Assembly (NCBI GenBank): GCA_003008705.1
Contig: PDUO01000010.1
Coordinates: forward strand, 1,240,001 to 1,304,000
Length of the DNA: 64,000 bases
Direction of reading: 5' to 3'
From: Pezicula radicicola
Taxonomy: Eukaryota; Ascomycota; Leotiomycetes; Helotiales; Dermateaceae
Made by a program: the position numbers and the translations under genes. Shown piece by piece: positions 13,087 through 23,484 of the stretch (positions within the stretch are counted from its first letter, which is position 1; every line of letters starts with the position of its first letter). Under the pieces are notes generated by a model. That model searched no databases and was not told the DNA's origin. It saw nothing but the letters and a program-made list of their open reading frames with translations.

Positions 13087-14049
13087 CGAACATAGTGACA
13101 GAAGTCCGTGCGTTCAGGCTGTAAGACTAAAACATCAACAACTCCACCATTATGGAGCCCCACAGATCATGCCACCAGAATCCTCAATTGGACTCAAATA
13201 CACGATGAACTACGACTCTCCTGCTCTACCAAAACACTCGAACGCCGATGCAAAGAAGCCGGATACTTCTCTTGCGTCTGCTGCCAAAAACCCTACTTGT
13301 CTAGAGCTCAGGCAAATGCGCGGTGGATTTGGGGAATAATGCATATTTTTTGGACAATTTGGGAATCGAGTCAAATTCTATACTCAGATGAGGTCACATT
13401 TCAGATTGGAGGAAAGAAGTGCAAGCAGAGGTGTATTAGGAACAAGAAGGAACGCTGTCATCCTGACTGTATACAGTTCCAGATGCACAGGGGAGGCACC
13501 ATACCTGTGCACTTCTTTGGTGCCATAGGCTATGGATACAAAAGCTCATTGGTCAATATTCATGGCACTGGGAAGAATGGGGCATTTACGCAGTCAGACT
13601 ATCTTGCTCAAGTGCTTAAGCCTTATATTCAAGACTTTTTAGCTGCTTTTGCAGTTGTTTTAGGGCCTGGGAAGACCCCTCAGTTCATGGAAGATGGCAA
13701 CTCTGCTCACGGCCACAAGTCTACTACCAACATTTGTGCTAGCTGGCGTACTTCTATGGGTATTACTCTATTCCCTCATCCCGCAATTAGCCCTGATATG
13801 AATCCCATTGAGAAGTGCTGGAGGAGAATAAAACAAGCTCTTCATAGGCCCCTGAGGCAGCCAACAACTAAGATTGAGATGGTTGCAGCAGTACTGGAAG
13901 AATGGGAAAAAATTCCTCAGGAATGGATTAATGGGCTTATTGAGGAGCAGGACTTCTGGGTACACGATTTAATTAAAGAAATGTGGCTGGTCTACAGCTA
14001 TTTAATTAATAAAATTCATGATTCTGACGGACTTCTGTCAGCATGTTCG
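13087..14049 (+). mobile_element. Truncated Tc1/mariner-type element
   Basis: Inverted repeats at 13085-13109 and 14027-14051 match at 23 of 25 positions (core TGACAGAAGTCCGT) and enclose a transposase reading frame. TA dinucleotides at 13085-13086 and 14050-14051 fit a Tc1/mariner target duplication. The right end is followed by a 33/34-bp tandem duplication (14043-14109) that has no counterpart at the left, so the left side of the element may be incomplete. Confidence 0.6.
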
Positions 14050-14052
14050 TAA
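13108..14052 (+). pseudogene. Tc1-like DDE transposase, N-terminally truncated
   Basis: The open frame of about 314 codons carries the C-terminal part of a Tc1/mariner-type transposase: an HTH-like stretch (WTQIHDELRLSCSTKTLERR) followed by the catalytic acids in SDEVTF, MEDGNSAHG and SPDMNPIEKCW. The last two are separated by 38 residues. The frame has no stop across the body, so decay is recent or weak compared with the other transposases in this window. However, it begins with GTG, an in-frame stop lies at 13096, the first in-frame ATG is only near 13341, and the first HTH of the usual paired DNA-binding domain is missing. I read it as a truncated, probably inactive copy. Confidence 0.75.
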
Positions 14053-14109
14053 CTGTGCTGTGCTATTATGGCACAATGTTCGTAAACTGTGCCGTGCTAT
14101 TATGGCACA
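14043..14109. repeat. 33/34-bp tandem duplication at the transposon right end
   Basis: Copy 1 is 14043-14075 and copy 2 is 14076-14109. They differ by one inserted A and one T/C change, and each begins ATGTTCGTAA and ends TATTATGGCACA. The first copy contains the outer part of the element's right inverted repeat. Confidence 0.8.
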
Positions 14110-14263
14110 GCCAGGCATCTCGGATCTCTTACCAAGTTAGTAGCGACCAACATATGTTAGACGAAAGGCTCCACCATGGATCTTATTGCTAACGTGGGTA
14201 CTTATTCGAGCTATGGAGGACAGGTAAATTATGTCCTCTTACTCTCCACTGGCAACAATGTTC

Positions 14264-14273
14264 TACGGCTAGT
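14264..14273. promoter_or_regulatory. Candidate Zn2Cys6 site, TACGGCTAGT (regulator side)
   Basis: Same 10-mer as in the PKS-NRPS upstream region, here extended to an inverted CGG-N5-CCG arrangement and ending 14 bp before the regulator's ATG. Such an arrangement could allow autoregulation; this is inference only. Confidence 0.3.
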
Positions 14274-14287
14274 CCGCTAGGAAAGAA

Positions 14288-15862
14288 ATGATGGTACGGT
14301 CAGACGTCTCGGGTTGCCTTCCCAATTGCCTATCGGCATCAGGGTTTACTAAATCAAAAAAACAGTCTCAACAGGCTGCATGCGATAGATGTCGAGGCCA
14401 AAAACTACGCTGCATACGATCAGAGAAACACCATCCCAAGTGTGAAAGATGCCACAAGGCTGGTGCAACATGCGTAGTGGACTCATCCGTGCGCATGGGA
14501 CGACCACAGCGCAGAGATGTACATCAGCGAGCATCGGCAACCAACACATCTGCCAAGTCCAGCGACACGATACACGTCCAAGATGCGCCTCCGCTACAAG
14601 ACCGAACAACATTCTCGTCAAAGAATATGGAAACCGCCGAACATATGTGGGTGGACTATGACTTGGACGAAGCAATCGACCATGACCAGGCAGATGCTGC
14701 TCAATATCCGGACTTTCTTGACTTTGGACTCCCCAATTCCACACCTGATGAAGATGAACGGATGCACATGTCTCTTTTCTTGGGTAATACCTTTCACGAT
14801 ACCTTCGGTTCCGACTCTTCTCACCTACCTCGAAATCTCCCCGACTTCAGCATGGCAGAGTCAGGTAGTACCGCGGAAGGTGGCTCATTGCAACAATCCT
14901 CATTCGAACCCACAGAAGCAACGATTATCAGTAACAATATCACAAATCAGCAACTCGCCAAGTCACAAGAGGAATGCTCATCAGCATCACAGCAGAAGTA
15001 TGTGGAACGCGTGTCGAATCTGAATGTAGAGCTGTACCGACAGTTAAGCATCGTAGGAAGGATGACGATGCAAAAAGAGTGGAGAGATAGCGAACAAGGC
15101 TTAGGGAAGTCGCCAGGCGAGACTACTGCCGATAATGACAATCTCCGAGTTGCCATTGTTTCAATGCTTCAAGGCCTGCAAGCCTTCCAAGAGCTTCTTG
15201 TTGATATTATCAGCTCTACGGCAAATCCAGTAAACAGCTCTCGTAGCACCCCATCGCCACTCCAGGACGCGCTCTGGCAGAGCACAAATCCTTCTCTTGC
15301 CAATATGCTAAGTCTCACAAGTACGAAAGATGGCCGTCAAGCAGGCTCAGCGTCTGGGGCAAATAATAAACAGCCAGGGGCGGATACCGGTTCCAACAAA
15401 CCCGGCCCATCGCAATCCGACTCTCATCAGTTGACTGGGCTTGACATTTCCACAAGCCTTTTGATCATTTCCTGCTACATCAACCTCATCCGCGTGTGTC
15501 GAGACGTGTTTGCCGCCATACGAGATGCCTTGTTCGCCCCAGGGCAGCAGATAAAGTTCCCCATTCTATCAGGCCTTCAAATTAGCGGAGTGTCTATTCA
15601 CCAGGACTCTGATCTACAAATCATAGTCCTCATCCAGTTGGTTGTTCGACTCCTTGATAGAATAGGGACCTCACTTGTGCAACAAAAAAATTGTTATACA
15701 GCTGAAGGCAATGCTGAAATATATGGCAAAGAAATGCCACCTCAGCTCCTGGACTTTGTGCTTGGGCATGAAGGATTAGGAGAGCAGTCAGCTTACAGAG
15801 CTATGGAGGCATTAAGGGAACAGATTCGGAGGCTAAATGCGATGGTTTACAAGCTTGTGTGA
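14288..15862 (+). CDS. Zn2Cys6 transcription factor, probable pathway regulator
   Basis: Single-exon gene, 524 residues. The N-terminus carries a fungal binuclear zinc cluster at residues 32-65 with spacing C-x2-C-x6-C-x9-C-x2-C-x6-C (ACDRCRGQKLRC and CERCHKAGATC), followed by a short basic RMGRPQRR segment. The C-terminal part (LTGLDISTSLLIISCYINL onwards) is helical and hydrophobic, as in aflatoxin-regulator-like (AflR-type) proteins of secondary-metabolite clusters. It is the first regulator next to the PKS-NRPS, divergent from it and separated by mobile DNA, so it is probably the cluster-specific activator. Two tandem ATGs open the frame; either could be used. The middle region is Ser/Gln/Asp-rich and low in predicted structure. 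Confidence 0.88.
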   Translation: MMVRSDVSGCLPNCLSASGFTKSKKQSQQAACDRCRGQKLRCIRSEKHHPKCERCHKAGATCVVDSSVRMGRPQRRDVHQRASATNTSAKSSDTIHVQDAPPLQDRTTFSSKNMETAEHMWVDYDLDEAIDHDQADAAQYPDFLDFGLPNSTPDEDERMHMSLFLGNTFHDTFGSDSSHLPRNLPDFSMAESGSTAEGGSLQQSSFEPTEATIISNNITNQQLAKSQEECSSASQQKYVERVSNLNVELYRQLSIVGRMTMQKEWRDSEQGLGKSPGETTADNDNLRVAIVSMLQGLQAFQELLVDIISSTANPVNSSRSTPSPLQDALWQSTNPSLANMLSLTSTKDGRQAGSASGANNKQPGADTGSNKPGPSQSDSHQLTGLDISTSLLIISCYINLIRVCRDVFAAIRDALFAPGQQIKFPILSGLQISGVSIHQDSDLQIIVLIQLVVRLLDRIGTSLVQQKNCYTAEGNAEIYGKEMPPQLLDFVLGHEGLGEQSAYRAMEALREQIRRLNAMVYKLV

Positions 15863-16123
15863 AAAGCTCAGCATACGAGAACATGATTATTGAACGCATG
15901 ATCTCAAGGGACTCTCCATTTTTCCCCTGCTCATAAGATCTACTCATGCTAGAAGCATAGGGACTCAAAGGTAAACAAAACACCCTAGAACATGTCTATT
16001 GTCCAAGAGCTTCTCGCTACACGGGCTTACATATCAAGATAACCAACTTGTAACCCTAACCAGCTTGTGCCCTGTACCACATGACACACCTAGAACTCCT
16101 TTGGGGCTGATTGCAATGCTGAG

Positions 16124-16498
16124 TTACCTCACTAGAATAGCCGCACCGACCATGCTGCACAAGATAAGGTGGGGGACTGGGCTTTCCCCCAACTTCATGT
16201 CCGAATAGAAGCCCACAAACAACAGCCCCATAGAAATCTTCAACCCCACACTCCTTAATTCAGGCACTCCTAACAAAACGCAGACCACGATGTTGAAGAA
16301 GATAAAGAGATATCTCAGGGTGCCGGTTGAGAGGCCTGCCCACCAGAAGACTGCCTTGTTATGCAGAGGCAGCTTCTCTGCAAGGTTCTTGGAAAAGCCG
16401 GGTGTGAACCTTGAGGTCAGTTGGGCTTGGATGCAAAGGGCACTGAAGGCCGCGACGCTGTAAGCCATCACGTCGCTGAAAGTGCGAAGGAAAGACAT
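16124..16498 (-). CDS. Small multi-pass membrane protein
   Basis: 124 residues with four hydrophobic segments (around residues 10-28, 55-80, 83-98 and 105-124). The pattern, with a short loop [15 protein letters not shown] near the C-terminus, resembles small DoxX-like membrane proteins of fungi, but I cannot confirm the family. The frame ends directly at a hydrophobic segment, where AG|GTAACT could be a splice donor, so one more short exon is possible. It is convergent with the regulator gene and divergent from the next small membrane-protein gene. Function unknown. Confidence 0.6.
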   Translation of the reverse strand: MSFLRTFSDVMAYSVAAFSALCIQAQLTSRFTPGFSKNLAEKLPLHNKAVFWWAGLSTGTLRYLFIFFNIVVCVLLGVPELRSVGLKISMGLLFVGFYSDMKLGESPVPHLILCSMVGAAILVR

Positions 16499-17367
16499 GG
16501 CGTGAGGAGGCTAAAAAGCTTCAAGCTTCCCAATTGGAATGCGAAATTTAAAGTCCTCAAAGACAAGCTAGAGAGCCAGTCAGTCAGTCAGTCGAATCCT
16601 TCGTGTTTATTAACATATGGGAGGAGGAGGGTTGCATTGCTTACTGTTGCTGATTAATGGAGATGGAGATGGAGAGGGAGAGGGAGAGGGAGATGGAGAT
16701 GGAGATGGCAGAGGAGCTGAAGGAGCTACAGTACCTAGACAAGCAAGGACTTTGGCACCCCCATTTGTTTTTGGGACGTTAAAAGGACCGTCAATCTCAC
16801 CAAAAGCCCGAGTCTCGGGCACCAGCACGGCACGGCACAGCACGGAAAAAAAAAGAACGGGAATGGCTGATGAGATGACTCATGAGCCTCCCGAACGGTG
16901 GGGTGGCTCCGAACCCGAACTCCGAGCCACATCAACCGACCGACCGATGATGATTTTCGGGACTTATTCTTGTTGTGTGTCATGTCATACTGTATCAGGA
17001 TCAGATCCAGAGTCAGGCAACTCTTTGACCACAGGCACAGGGTAGTCTCAATTTGTCATCATCATCAGGCTATCAGGCTATCAGCCTATCAGCCTATCTT
17101 CAACCACCCACCACTGTCGGCCATACGGGATGTGCTGGGCTGGGAAACTTCGGTACAGTACAGTACAGTACAGTAGTGCCATACAATCGCGCGGCAGCAA
17201 TTATAAGCTACAGCACACCCAATTCGTTGCAATGCCATAGGCAACTCGATTAACTTGTCTTGTATCCATATCTAGCCAGTCCAGTCATTATTGACAGCAT
17301 ATGTTTCTGTTTGCCGTTTACTTTCACTGTACAAAACAGTCACAGTCACAGTCACAAACAAATTATT
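16499..17367. other. Intergenic region with three simple-sequence tracts
   Basis: Divergent promoter space between two small membrane-protein genes. It contains a purine-rich hexamer tract (GGAGAT/GGAGAG) at 16659-16709, four copies of an 8-bp unit CAGSCTAT at 17066-17097, and four copies of TACAG at 17154-17173. Open frames over the purine tract are low-complexity artefacts. Confidence 0.7.
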
Positions 17368-17856
17368 ATGTCTCTCGTCTCGCCTTCGCTCCGCCTCCTC
17401 CGCCTCCTTCCCGCAATATGTTCCACGGTGGCCTTGCAGTTCGCCATTGATGAGCAGCTCATCTTTGGAACCTGGGTACACCCCGCCCTCCGCGAGCGCG
17501 CCAACGCCCACCTTCCCCCCTGGTGGACCCTGGGCGGCCTCCGTTGGCGATGGGTCATTATATTTGGCTACCCTGCCAACTACATCTTTGGCATCCTCAA
17601 CTTGCTTGTTGCTCGAGATCAGCTTGAAGCCACCGGCTCGACGAAGTGGTACGCTGCGGGCCTTTTCTTCAGCATTGCCCACATGTTCTTTGTACGGATG
17701 GCCTTGGGGAAGATATCTGCCATCGAGAAAGATGTTCCTAAGGGCAACGCCACCCATTCCATGGCGGCTTGGTTGAGAATGAACTGGATTCGGGGATGGA
17801 CCACGGACTTTCCCGCGTGGCTTTGTTGTATTGTCGCGGTTGTGAAGGCATTGTGA
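17368..17856 (+). CDS. Small integral membrane protein
   Basis: 162 residues, single exon, starting at ATG 17368. I rejected the longer frame to 17260 because its extra residues are encoded by simple CA/GT repeats. There are hydrophobic segments near residues 10-28, 60-80, 95-113 and 148-162. The sequence contains an amphipathic loop and conserved-looking aromatic pairs ([13 protein letters not shown]) but no motif I can name. It runs divergently from the 124-residue membrane protein. Function unknown. Confidence 0.65.
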   Translation: MSLVSPSLRLLRLLPAICSTVALQFAIDEQLIFGTWVHPALRERANAHLPPWWTLGGLRWRWVIIFGYPANYIFGILNLLVARDQLEATGSTKWYAAGLFFSIAHMFFVRMALGKISAIEKDVPKGNATHSMAAWLRMNWIRGWTTDFPAWLCCIVAVVKAL

Positions 17857-19347
17857 TGAGAACTTACATACGGTTGCCTTAGCTGAAAGGTTTCTGCGTG
17901 GACCGTTCTTGCCTTGAGCCGTCGTCGCCTTTTAGTATTGTGCCACTTAGACGTACTATACTGGGGTCTTCTCATCCTGTCCACTCAGCAGCAGCTAAGA
18001 TTATTTCACGTGGAAGGATTCTCCATTTCTTGGTACATAGAGGAGTTGAGTAATCTGGCTGATCTTCCTCGAGTGCCGACGTCTTGAAATGCTCGTCAGG
18101 TACGGAGGTACTTGAACTATTCAATGAGGAGATATTGTTTAGTTTATATTTCACCAAATGACTTGAGAGGGAAATGTATTAAATTTATTATAGCCTTTAA
18201 ACAATAGAAATATATACTTTTTAAGCCCTTAGAGAACGTTATCCGAACTAAGTTAGAACTATAATATAATATTTTCTTTAAAATAATCTTATAAATAATT
18301 AATAATATATTTTTAATCTAAATCTTTAAATTGTAAATAATAATTTATTTGTTATAAAAAATAAATTATAATAAAAACTATTTAATATATAATATTTAAC
18401 TGTCGGTATATTCTATTATACCGATTTAGTGGTTTCCAATCCTTGTCAACTACTCAACAAGCACGACTAGTGTTTCTCACTTAGTATGCCTATATTTGAG
18501 TGTGTTGACGATGGATTGATTGGTTGCTAATAGCTAATCACTAAGAGAGTGGTTCTTGTAGTCGAAACTGACTATGGGGCTATTCCTGATTAGGCTTAGT
18601 CTCGGCATGGGCCGGTGGCTTCTAATTGGCCAGGGCGACGTGGTTCAACATATGAAATGGTCAATGAATGAAATACCAGATATTGACGTTGCAACAATAA
18701 TATTTAACTTTATCTCTTATTACTTATAATAATGCTAATAAATAATCTTCTTTTATATCTTATTTAATATCTTATTATTACCTTTATAACAATTATATAA
18801 TCTACTTAAGTTCTTAACCCTCTATTGTATATATATTATTAACTTATATAGAGTTTTTTTTCTTAATATAATAGATTTAAGTAACTACTCTTAGTAATTC
18901 TTCTAGGTAGTCTAGAGCCTACTAGTAGGCCTTATTGAATATACGATTATAGTCTGATTTTATAATATACTTGTTATAATAATTAGATATTGTAGTAGGT
19001 AATTATAGTAGCTTTTAGGCAGGTAGGTAGGTTGATTTTACAGGGACACTTGCTTGAAAGGGATACTTGCTTGGGCCGACCACAAGCGATAGCGCAGTTG
19101 GGAGGTGGGTCCGGCTATTATCGTTTTTAAAGAATGATTACATGGAAGCTGCTTTGAAGTGGGCTTAAATATGGCGTTAATTTACGCTGGACTGGGTTGA
19201 CAATTTGCCAAGTAGAATGAACTACCTGTCATGCATTTACTATATTCCTTTTACACTGTTGATTGCAGTCATAAACGCAACATACCTAGATTGCTCCATA
19301 CTATCTAACCAGACGGCATACTCCTGTATAGCAACGAACAAGTACCA
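17857..19347. other. Gene-free region with AT-rich decayed blocks
   Basis: Two strongly AT-rich blocks (about 18160-18420 and 18690-19020) are interrupted by DNA of normal composition at 18430-18680. The AT-rich blocks have no open frames and look like RIP-decayed repeats, although I see no recognisable coding remnant or clear terminal repeats. Confidence 0.5.
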
Positions 19348-19739
19348 ATGGGTAAGATAAATAGCTTGCAAATCCACCATTCTTTTCTATTCTCATTATT
19401 TCTCTTGAACTGACTTCTGAGTACGGTTTCTCATCAGCATGGGCAATATTACTCACGAGTGTCTCCGCATTTTGGCTTCTCGGTACCTGGTGGTTCTGGT
19501 TCGATACAGAGCGAAATAGTCAATTCACCCAAAAGGGAAGAGATTTTGGCAAGTGGAGAGCAATTCTAGATCTCGCCGGTGTCATCAAAATGGATCTTGG
19601 GCCTAATCCCAATGCGTATTCTGATCAAAAAATTGAGAATGCTTTGAGTCGTAAGTGGTCGATCAAATATGGTGTGGATGAAGACGGTAGCATGGAGCAG
19701 GTAGAGGAGGTGATGATCATTTTTGATGTTGATTTTTGA
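19348..19739 (+). CDS. Small spliced single-pass membrane or secreted protein, unknown
   Basis: Exon 1 is only ATGG (19348-19351); exon 2 is 19438-19739. The 86-nt intron has a GTAAGA donor, a CTGAC branch point and a TCAG acceptor. The spliced product has 101 residues: a hydrophobic N-terminus rich in Trp and Leu (WAILLTSVSAFWLLGTWWFW), then a charged soluble part ending in acidic and hydrophobic residues. The hydrophobic segment could be a signal anchor or signal peptide. I do not recognise a family. The model rests on the clean splice signals and the 99 codons open behind them; without transcript data a chance ORF remains possible. Confidence 0.4.
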
Positions 19740-20185
19740 TGTTGAGACTCTTAGGTGAATGCTTCAAGCGCTCTGCCTTGTATCAAAGTCACTTTTAAAG
19801 TTTAGAGCAGCGTTACGGTTGTTATACGCTAGCTATATATTTTGTGAAGGATAACAAGTCTTTGGTATCAATTAAGAACACTCAGTCGAGGACAAAATTC
19901 AAATTTTAGCTCGAGTAAAAACATTAAATTGACAGAAATTCGATAATTACATAGATAAGTATTGCTATTGCGAATGATTTTCGCAAGGAAAGAAGTGTGA
20001 CTCGAGAGAAATAGAGATTAGGCCAAAATATATTATATTGGAGCTAGTGAATTCACTATCAATGTTGATAAACTCTGAGGCCGGAATAGTTTCCAAGAGT
20101 GAATCTTCCACAACGTCCATACCCACACACCGTTTCAACTTCACCTAAACTCAAAAGTCACTCTTCACAATCTCAACCACTCACG

Positions 20186-20844
20186 ATGAGACTCAACTTC
20201 AGCTTAGACCTCTTTCCCCCTGAAGATCAGTTTTCCGTAAACGCATTCGAATACAAAGCTTCCTTTCTAGCCTGCTTCCCCTCGGATTCTGAGTCTAACC
20301 GCTATGTTCGAGCCTGGCTTCAACGTTTCCTCCAAGATCGAGCTCCGGACCGTGACTTCAGCCAAAACTCCGCCTCTCAAACATGGTTGAAAAGACATTT
20401 TATCTGGAATGGATGGAAGTTGAACAACTTGCCTTTGAAGCAGATCAGAAAGACAGTAGAAAACGCATCATTCTCTAACATGTGTTTCTTCAATGAAGAT
20501 CTTCTAGAAGAGATCGTAGAGTTTATTATGCTTGGAAGAGGCGTAAGTTCTAACTTTTCGGATGCATCTAGCTACTGCTCACAGATCTGTTACTAATTGT
20601 TGATTAGATGCGTATTCACGAGGCGTTTGAAATGAAGCTGCATGGACAAGCCTCAAACAACGAAGCCGACCGAAGCTACGAAATTGACCAGGACGATTCA
20701 GACAGCTCAGGCGGCTCAGATGGCTCAGATAGCTCGGATGGCTCGGATGGCTCGGATGGTTCAGATGGTTCGGATGGCTTAGACGACTCAGAGATGTCAG
20801 ACGATCTAGACGACCTAGATGGCGAAGATGACTTTCTACTCTAA
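20186..20844 (+). CDS. Two-exon protein with a Ser/Asp/Gly repeat tail
   Basis: Exons 20186-20542 and 20608-20844, joined in phase 0 by a 65-nt intron (GTAAGT donor, CTAAT branch, TTAG acceptor); 197 residues. The first 130 residues look globular (FPPEDQFSVNAFEYKASFLA, WLKRHFIWNGWKLNNLPL). The last 60 are highly acidic, with repeated SDG/SSDG units over about residues 148-172 encoded by an imperfect TCRGAYGGC-type microsatellite, then a DDLDDLDGEDD end. I cannot assign a family. An acidic, disordered tail would suit a protein- or histone-binding role, but that is speculative. Confidence 0.6.
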
Positions 20845-22260
20845 GTAAGGGCAAAGGAGAGCAGTCTTTGGAAGCTGTCTGAATGAAGAGGCAACGAACA
20901 ATATGACTGAGTGCAAAGTGTTATTGCGAGAGAGCTAGGAGGCTAATTCGAGAGGGTACGGAGGAAGTGTCAACAATTTGATAAGTGGTGTATCTTCGAA
21001 AGCCCCAAACAATAATAAATTGCTGTAAAGACATAAGCATAAGAGCCTCTATCATATTCTCCATGCAACCAATTAAGCTTACCGTTTCTGTACCTTTATT
21101 CACCTCTAGCTGAGATATATCGTCAGTATTTTCCTAGCAAAGGAGCAACGATGTTCAGGATTCAAACAAGAACTTAAGCGAGCCCCCAATGCTTTTGAGT
21201 AAGCACTGGCTGATAAGTCTATAGATCGCCTATTGTCATCAATCCCTCGCTAAATAGAGCTGACTTGGCTCAGGCCAAGAGAGCCATTCACTTGGCCTAA
21301 TCGAATTAATCAAATTACCCAAGTTAAGCGAGTTGCTGAGGTCAAGGGAGTTACTCAACTTTATCTCATTATAACCTGCAGGTTGATAGAAACCAGGGGC
21401 ACAACGGATTCACTAACTAAGCGAATTATAAATTCGTCGGAACATCGACTACGGAGTACGAAAAGAGAAGAGAAAATGAGAAATACTAAAATGTACAACA
21501 CCATAGCTGATGGGATACTCAGACATTACTTTTGTGCTTGTGTGTGTAGTTGCATTCTAAAGTGTGTCTGAGAACGTGCCTTCATCGTGTAACTCAATCA
21601 AAGCTAAGCGAGACCGCAGATCTTCAGGAAAACTCTAAACCAGCGCAATAATCATTTCCATTAAGTCTTTCCACACAATAACGTATCTCGATTCTACTAA
21701 TTGAAACTATAGAGTATAGCTTAAAAGTCCGAAAAAGCCCAAGTGAGCCGCAACCGTAGCAAAGTTCGAATACGAGCAACAACCGGTGAACTTCCCCTTA
21801 AACAAAAACCAAGACTTTTAGCTTGCGGCTGTGCGCATAACACCTGACATCATTCGAGGCTTCGACTCGTGAATGAGGTCATTCCTTCGTAATGTTACAT
21901 TTGAGTGGAGATGGAGAATTGTCTGTTTCCAAATCGGGTCATCATGGGGGGTTTTGATGTGTTTAAAAAACTGTAGGAGAATCTTAGGACTTTTGATAGT
22001 CTGTATATAATGTAGCGGTGTCTATGTGACTCCTGTTTTAAGGCATATTTTCACAGACTTTTTGAAATACTAATAGTAGCATCTATGGAATTAATACTCC
22101 TATTACTATTGTCTTTCTCTTCTACTCTACTTTATGGTTATTTTAGAACACGATACGCTTTAATACTAGAAAGTAGATAGATGAATCGCTGTTACTCTTC
22201 ACAATTATACAATTAACTTCATAAACACCTTCGAGTAAAAGGTACCGCTCCTTACATTTA
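20845..22260. other. Gene-free region
   Basis: No supportable ORF. Around 21280-21365 there are degenerate copies of an 18-bp word related to GAGTAACTCGCTTGACTT; related copies occur near 41800-41960 and inside an intron at 43370-43450. The rest shows nothing I can name. Confidence 0.5.
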
Positions 22261-22849
22261 ATTGTCGGTGCTTTTTCAAAGTGAACCCTCCCTTGCGGTC
22301 GGCGAAACCAAGTGCCCCGGGAAACCAAGTGCCCCGCTTCAATTACTTAAATTTCTACTATTATTTAATATTACTAACTATCTAGTTATAAGAACTCTCT
22401 AGAAATTAATTTAAATTAAAAATAACCTCTTAAACTATTATAGATAAATTTTTTAGAGCTTAGATACTTAGTATTATTATAATTTTAATAACTTTTATAA
22501 TAAAAAAAGTAGGAAATCTAGCTATCTTCGCCTATAAAATTAGGGTAAAAATCAAAGTTCCCTATAAAAAGTACCCTAAAATTATAATATTATTCGATAT
22601 TACTAGCTATATAATTATAAAAACTCTCTAGAAATTAGCTTAAATTAAGAATAGCCTCTTAAATTATATATAATAATTTTTTTAGGGCTTATATACTTAG
22701 CATTATTATAATTTTAATACCTTTTATAGTAAAAAAGTAGGAAATCTAGCTATTTTCGCCTACAAAATCGAAGCGGGGTACTTGGTTTCCCGGGGCACTT
22801 GGTTTCGCCGACCGCAAGGGAGGGTTCACTTTGAAAAAGCACCGACAAT
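22261..22849. mobile_element. 589-bp non-autonomous element with 80-bp inverted repeats
   Basis: Left arm 22261-22340 and right arm 22770-22849 are inverted copies that match at 79 of 80 positions (ends ATTGTCGGTGCTTTTTCAAA). The single difference is a C-to-T in a CpA context. TA flanks both ends (22259-22260 and 22850-22851). Inside each arm is a tandem AAACCAAGTGCCCCG word. The interior is very AT-rich and made of two direct repeats of about 180 bp (22361-22541 and 22590-22769) around a small palindrome. There is no coding capacity. Confidence 0.8.
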
Positions 22850-23484
22850 TACAACTTAACCTGCGATTTAAAAATAGGTAGAACTCCTTAATCCTTCTAA
22901 GCATAACTACAAGACCCTCATAAAATTTGCACAACAACCTTAATCCACCTGCATTAACCTTAATCACGAAGGTACTTTACACTTCAAAGCTTTCCCATTG
23001 CCGAACCACACACCAAACAGAAGCTTGCAGAATTACATAACAACAATCCTCCGGCACTAGTATCAGCCTCATGAAAAAGCGAACAAGACTTTCGTATTAA
23101 CTAGCTCTATGTGTTGGCAACGCTCATGCGTCCAAAAATACAAGAATACGAAAAAGTTACAAAAGCACGGGTACCTAGTTGTACCAAGAGCCAAAAGCCA
23201 AGTGGGAAGAGCCCCATATTTCATGAAGCGGGGCAGCAGCAGCGATGACTTCAACTATGGGATGAAAGTCAGGCGGCTCGTATATTTTCATATATAGAGA
23301 GGGAGTCCATCATCCAAATGTTCAATCACTCACTCATTCAAACATTACCTCTGTGTCTACATATCCTAACTACAACTTAATAAACCACCTTCACGACCCC
23401 AAGCAACAACTCTACCCCAACACAACAACCAACCGCCCCTCCCAAAAACACAATCAACCAAAAACAAACCTCCAAAACCTCAAA
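22850..23484. other. Upstream region of the phiA-like gene
   Basis: No gene seen. The last 150 bp before the phiA-like ATG are CA-rich, as in many fungal 5' untranslated regions. Confidence 0.5.

Noticed and set aside
14043..14109. Short direct repeats considered as a CRISPR-like array
   Set aside because: Only two abutting copies without spacers, in a fungal genome; a tandem duplication explains them.
16617..17045. 142-codon plus-strand frame
   Set aside because: The first third is a translated purine hexamer repeat and the rest has no recognisable features.
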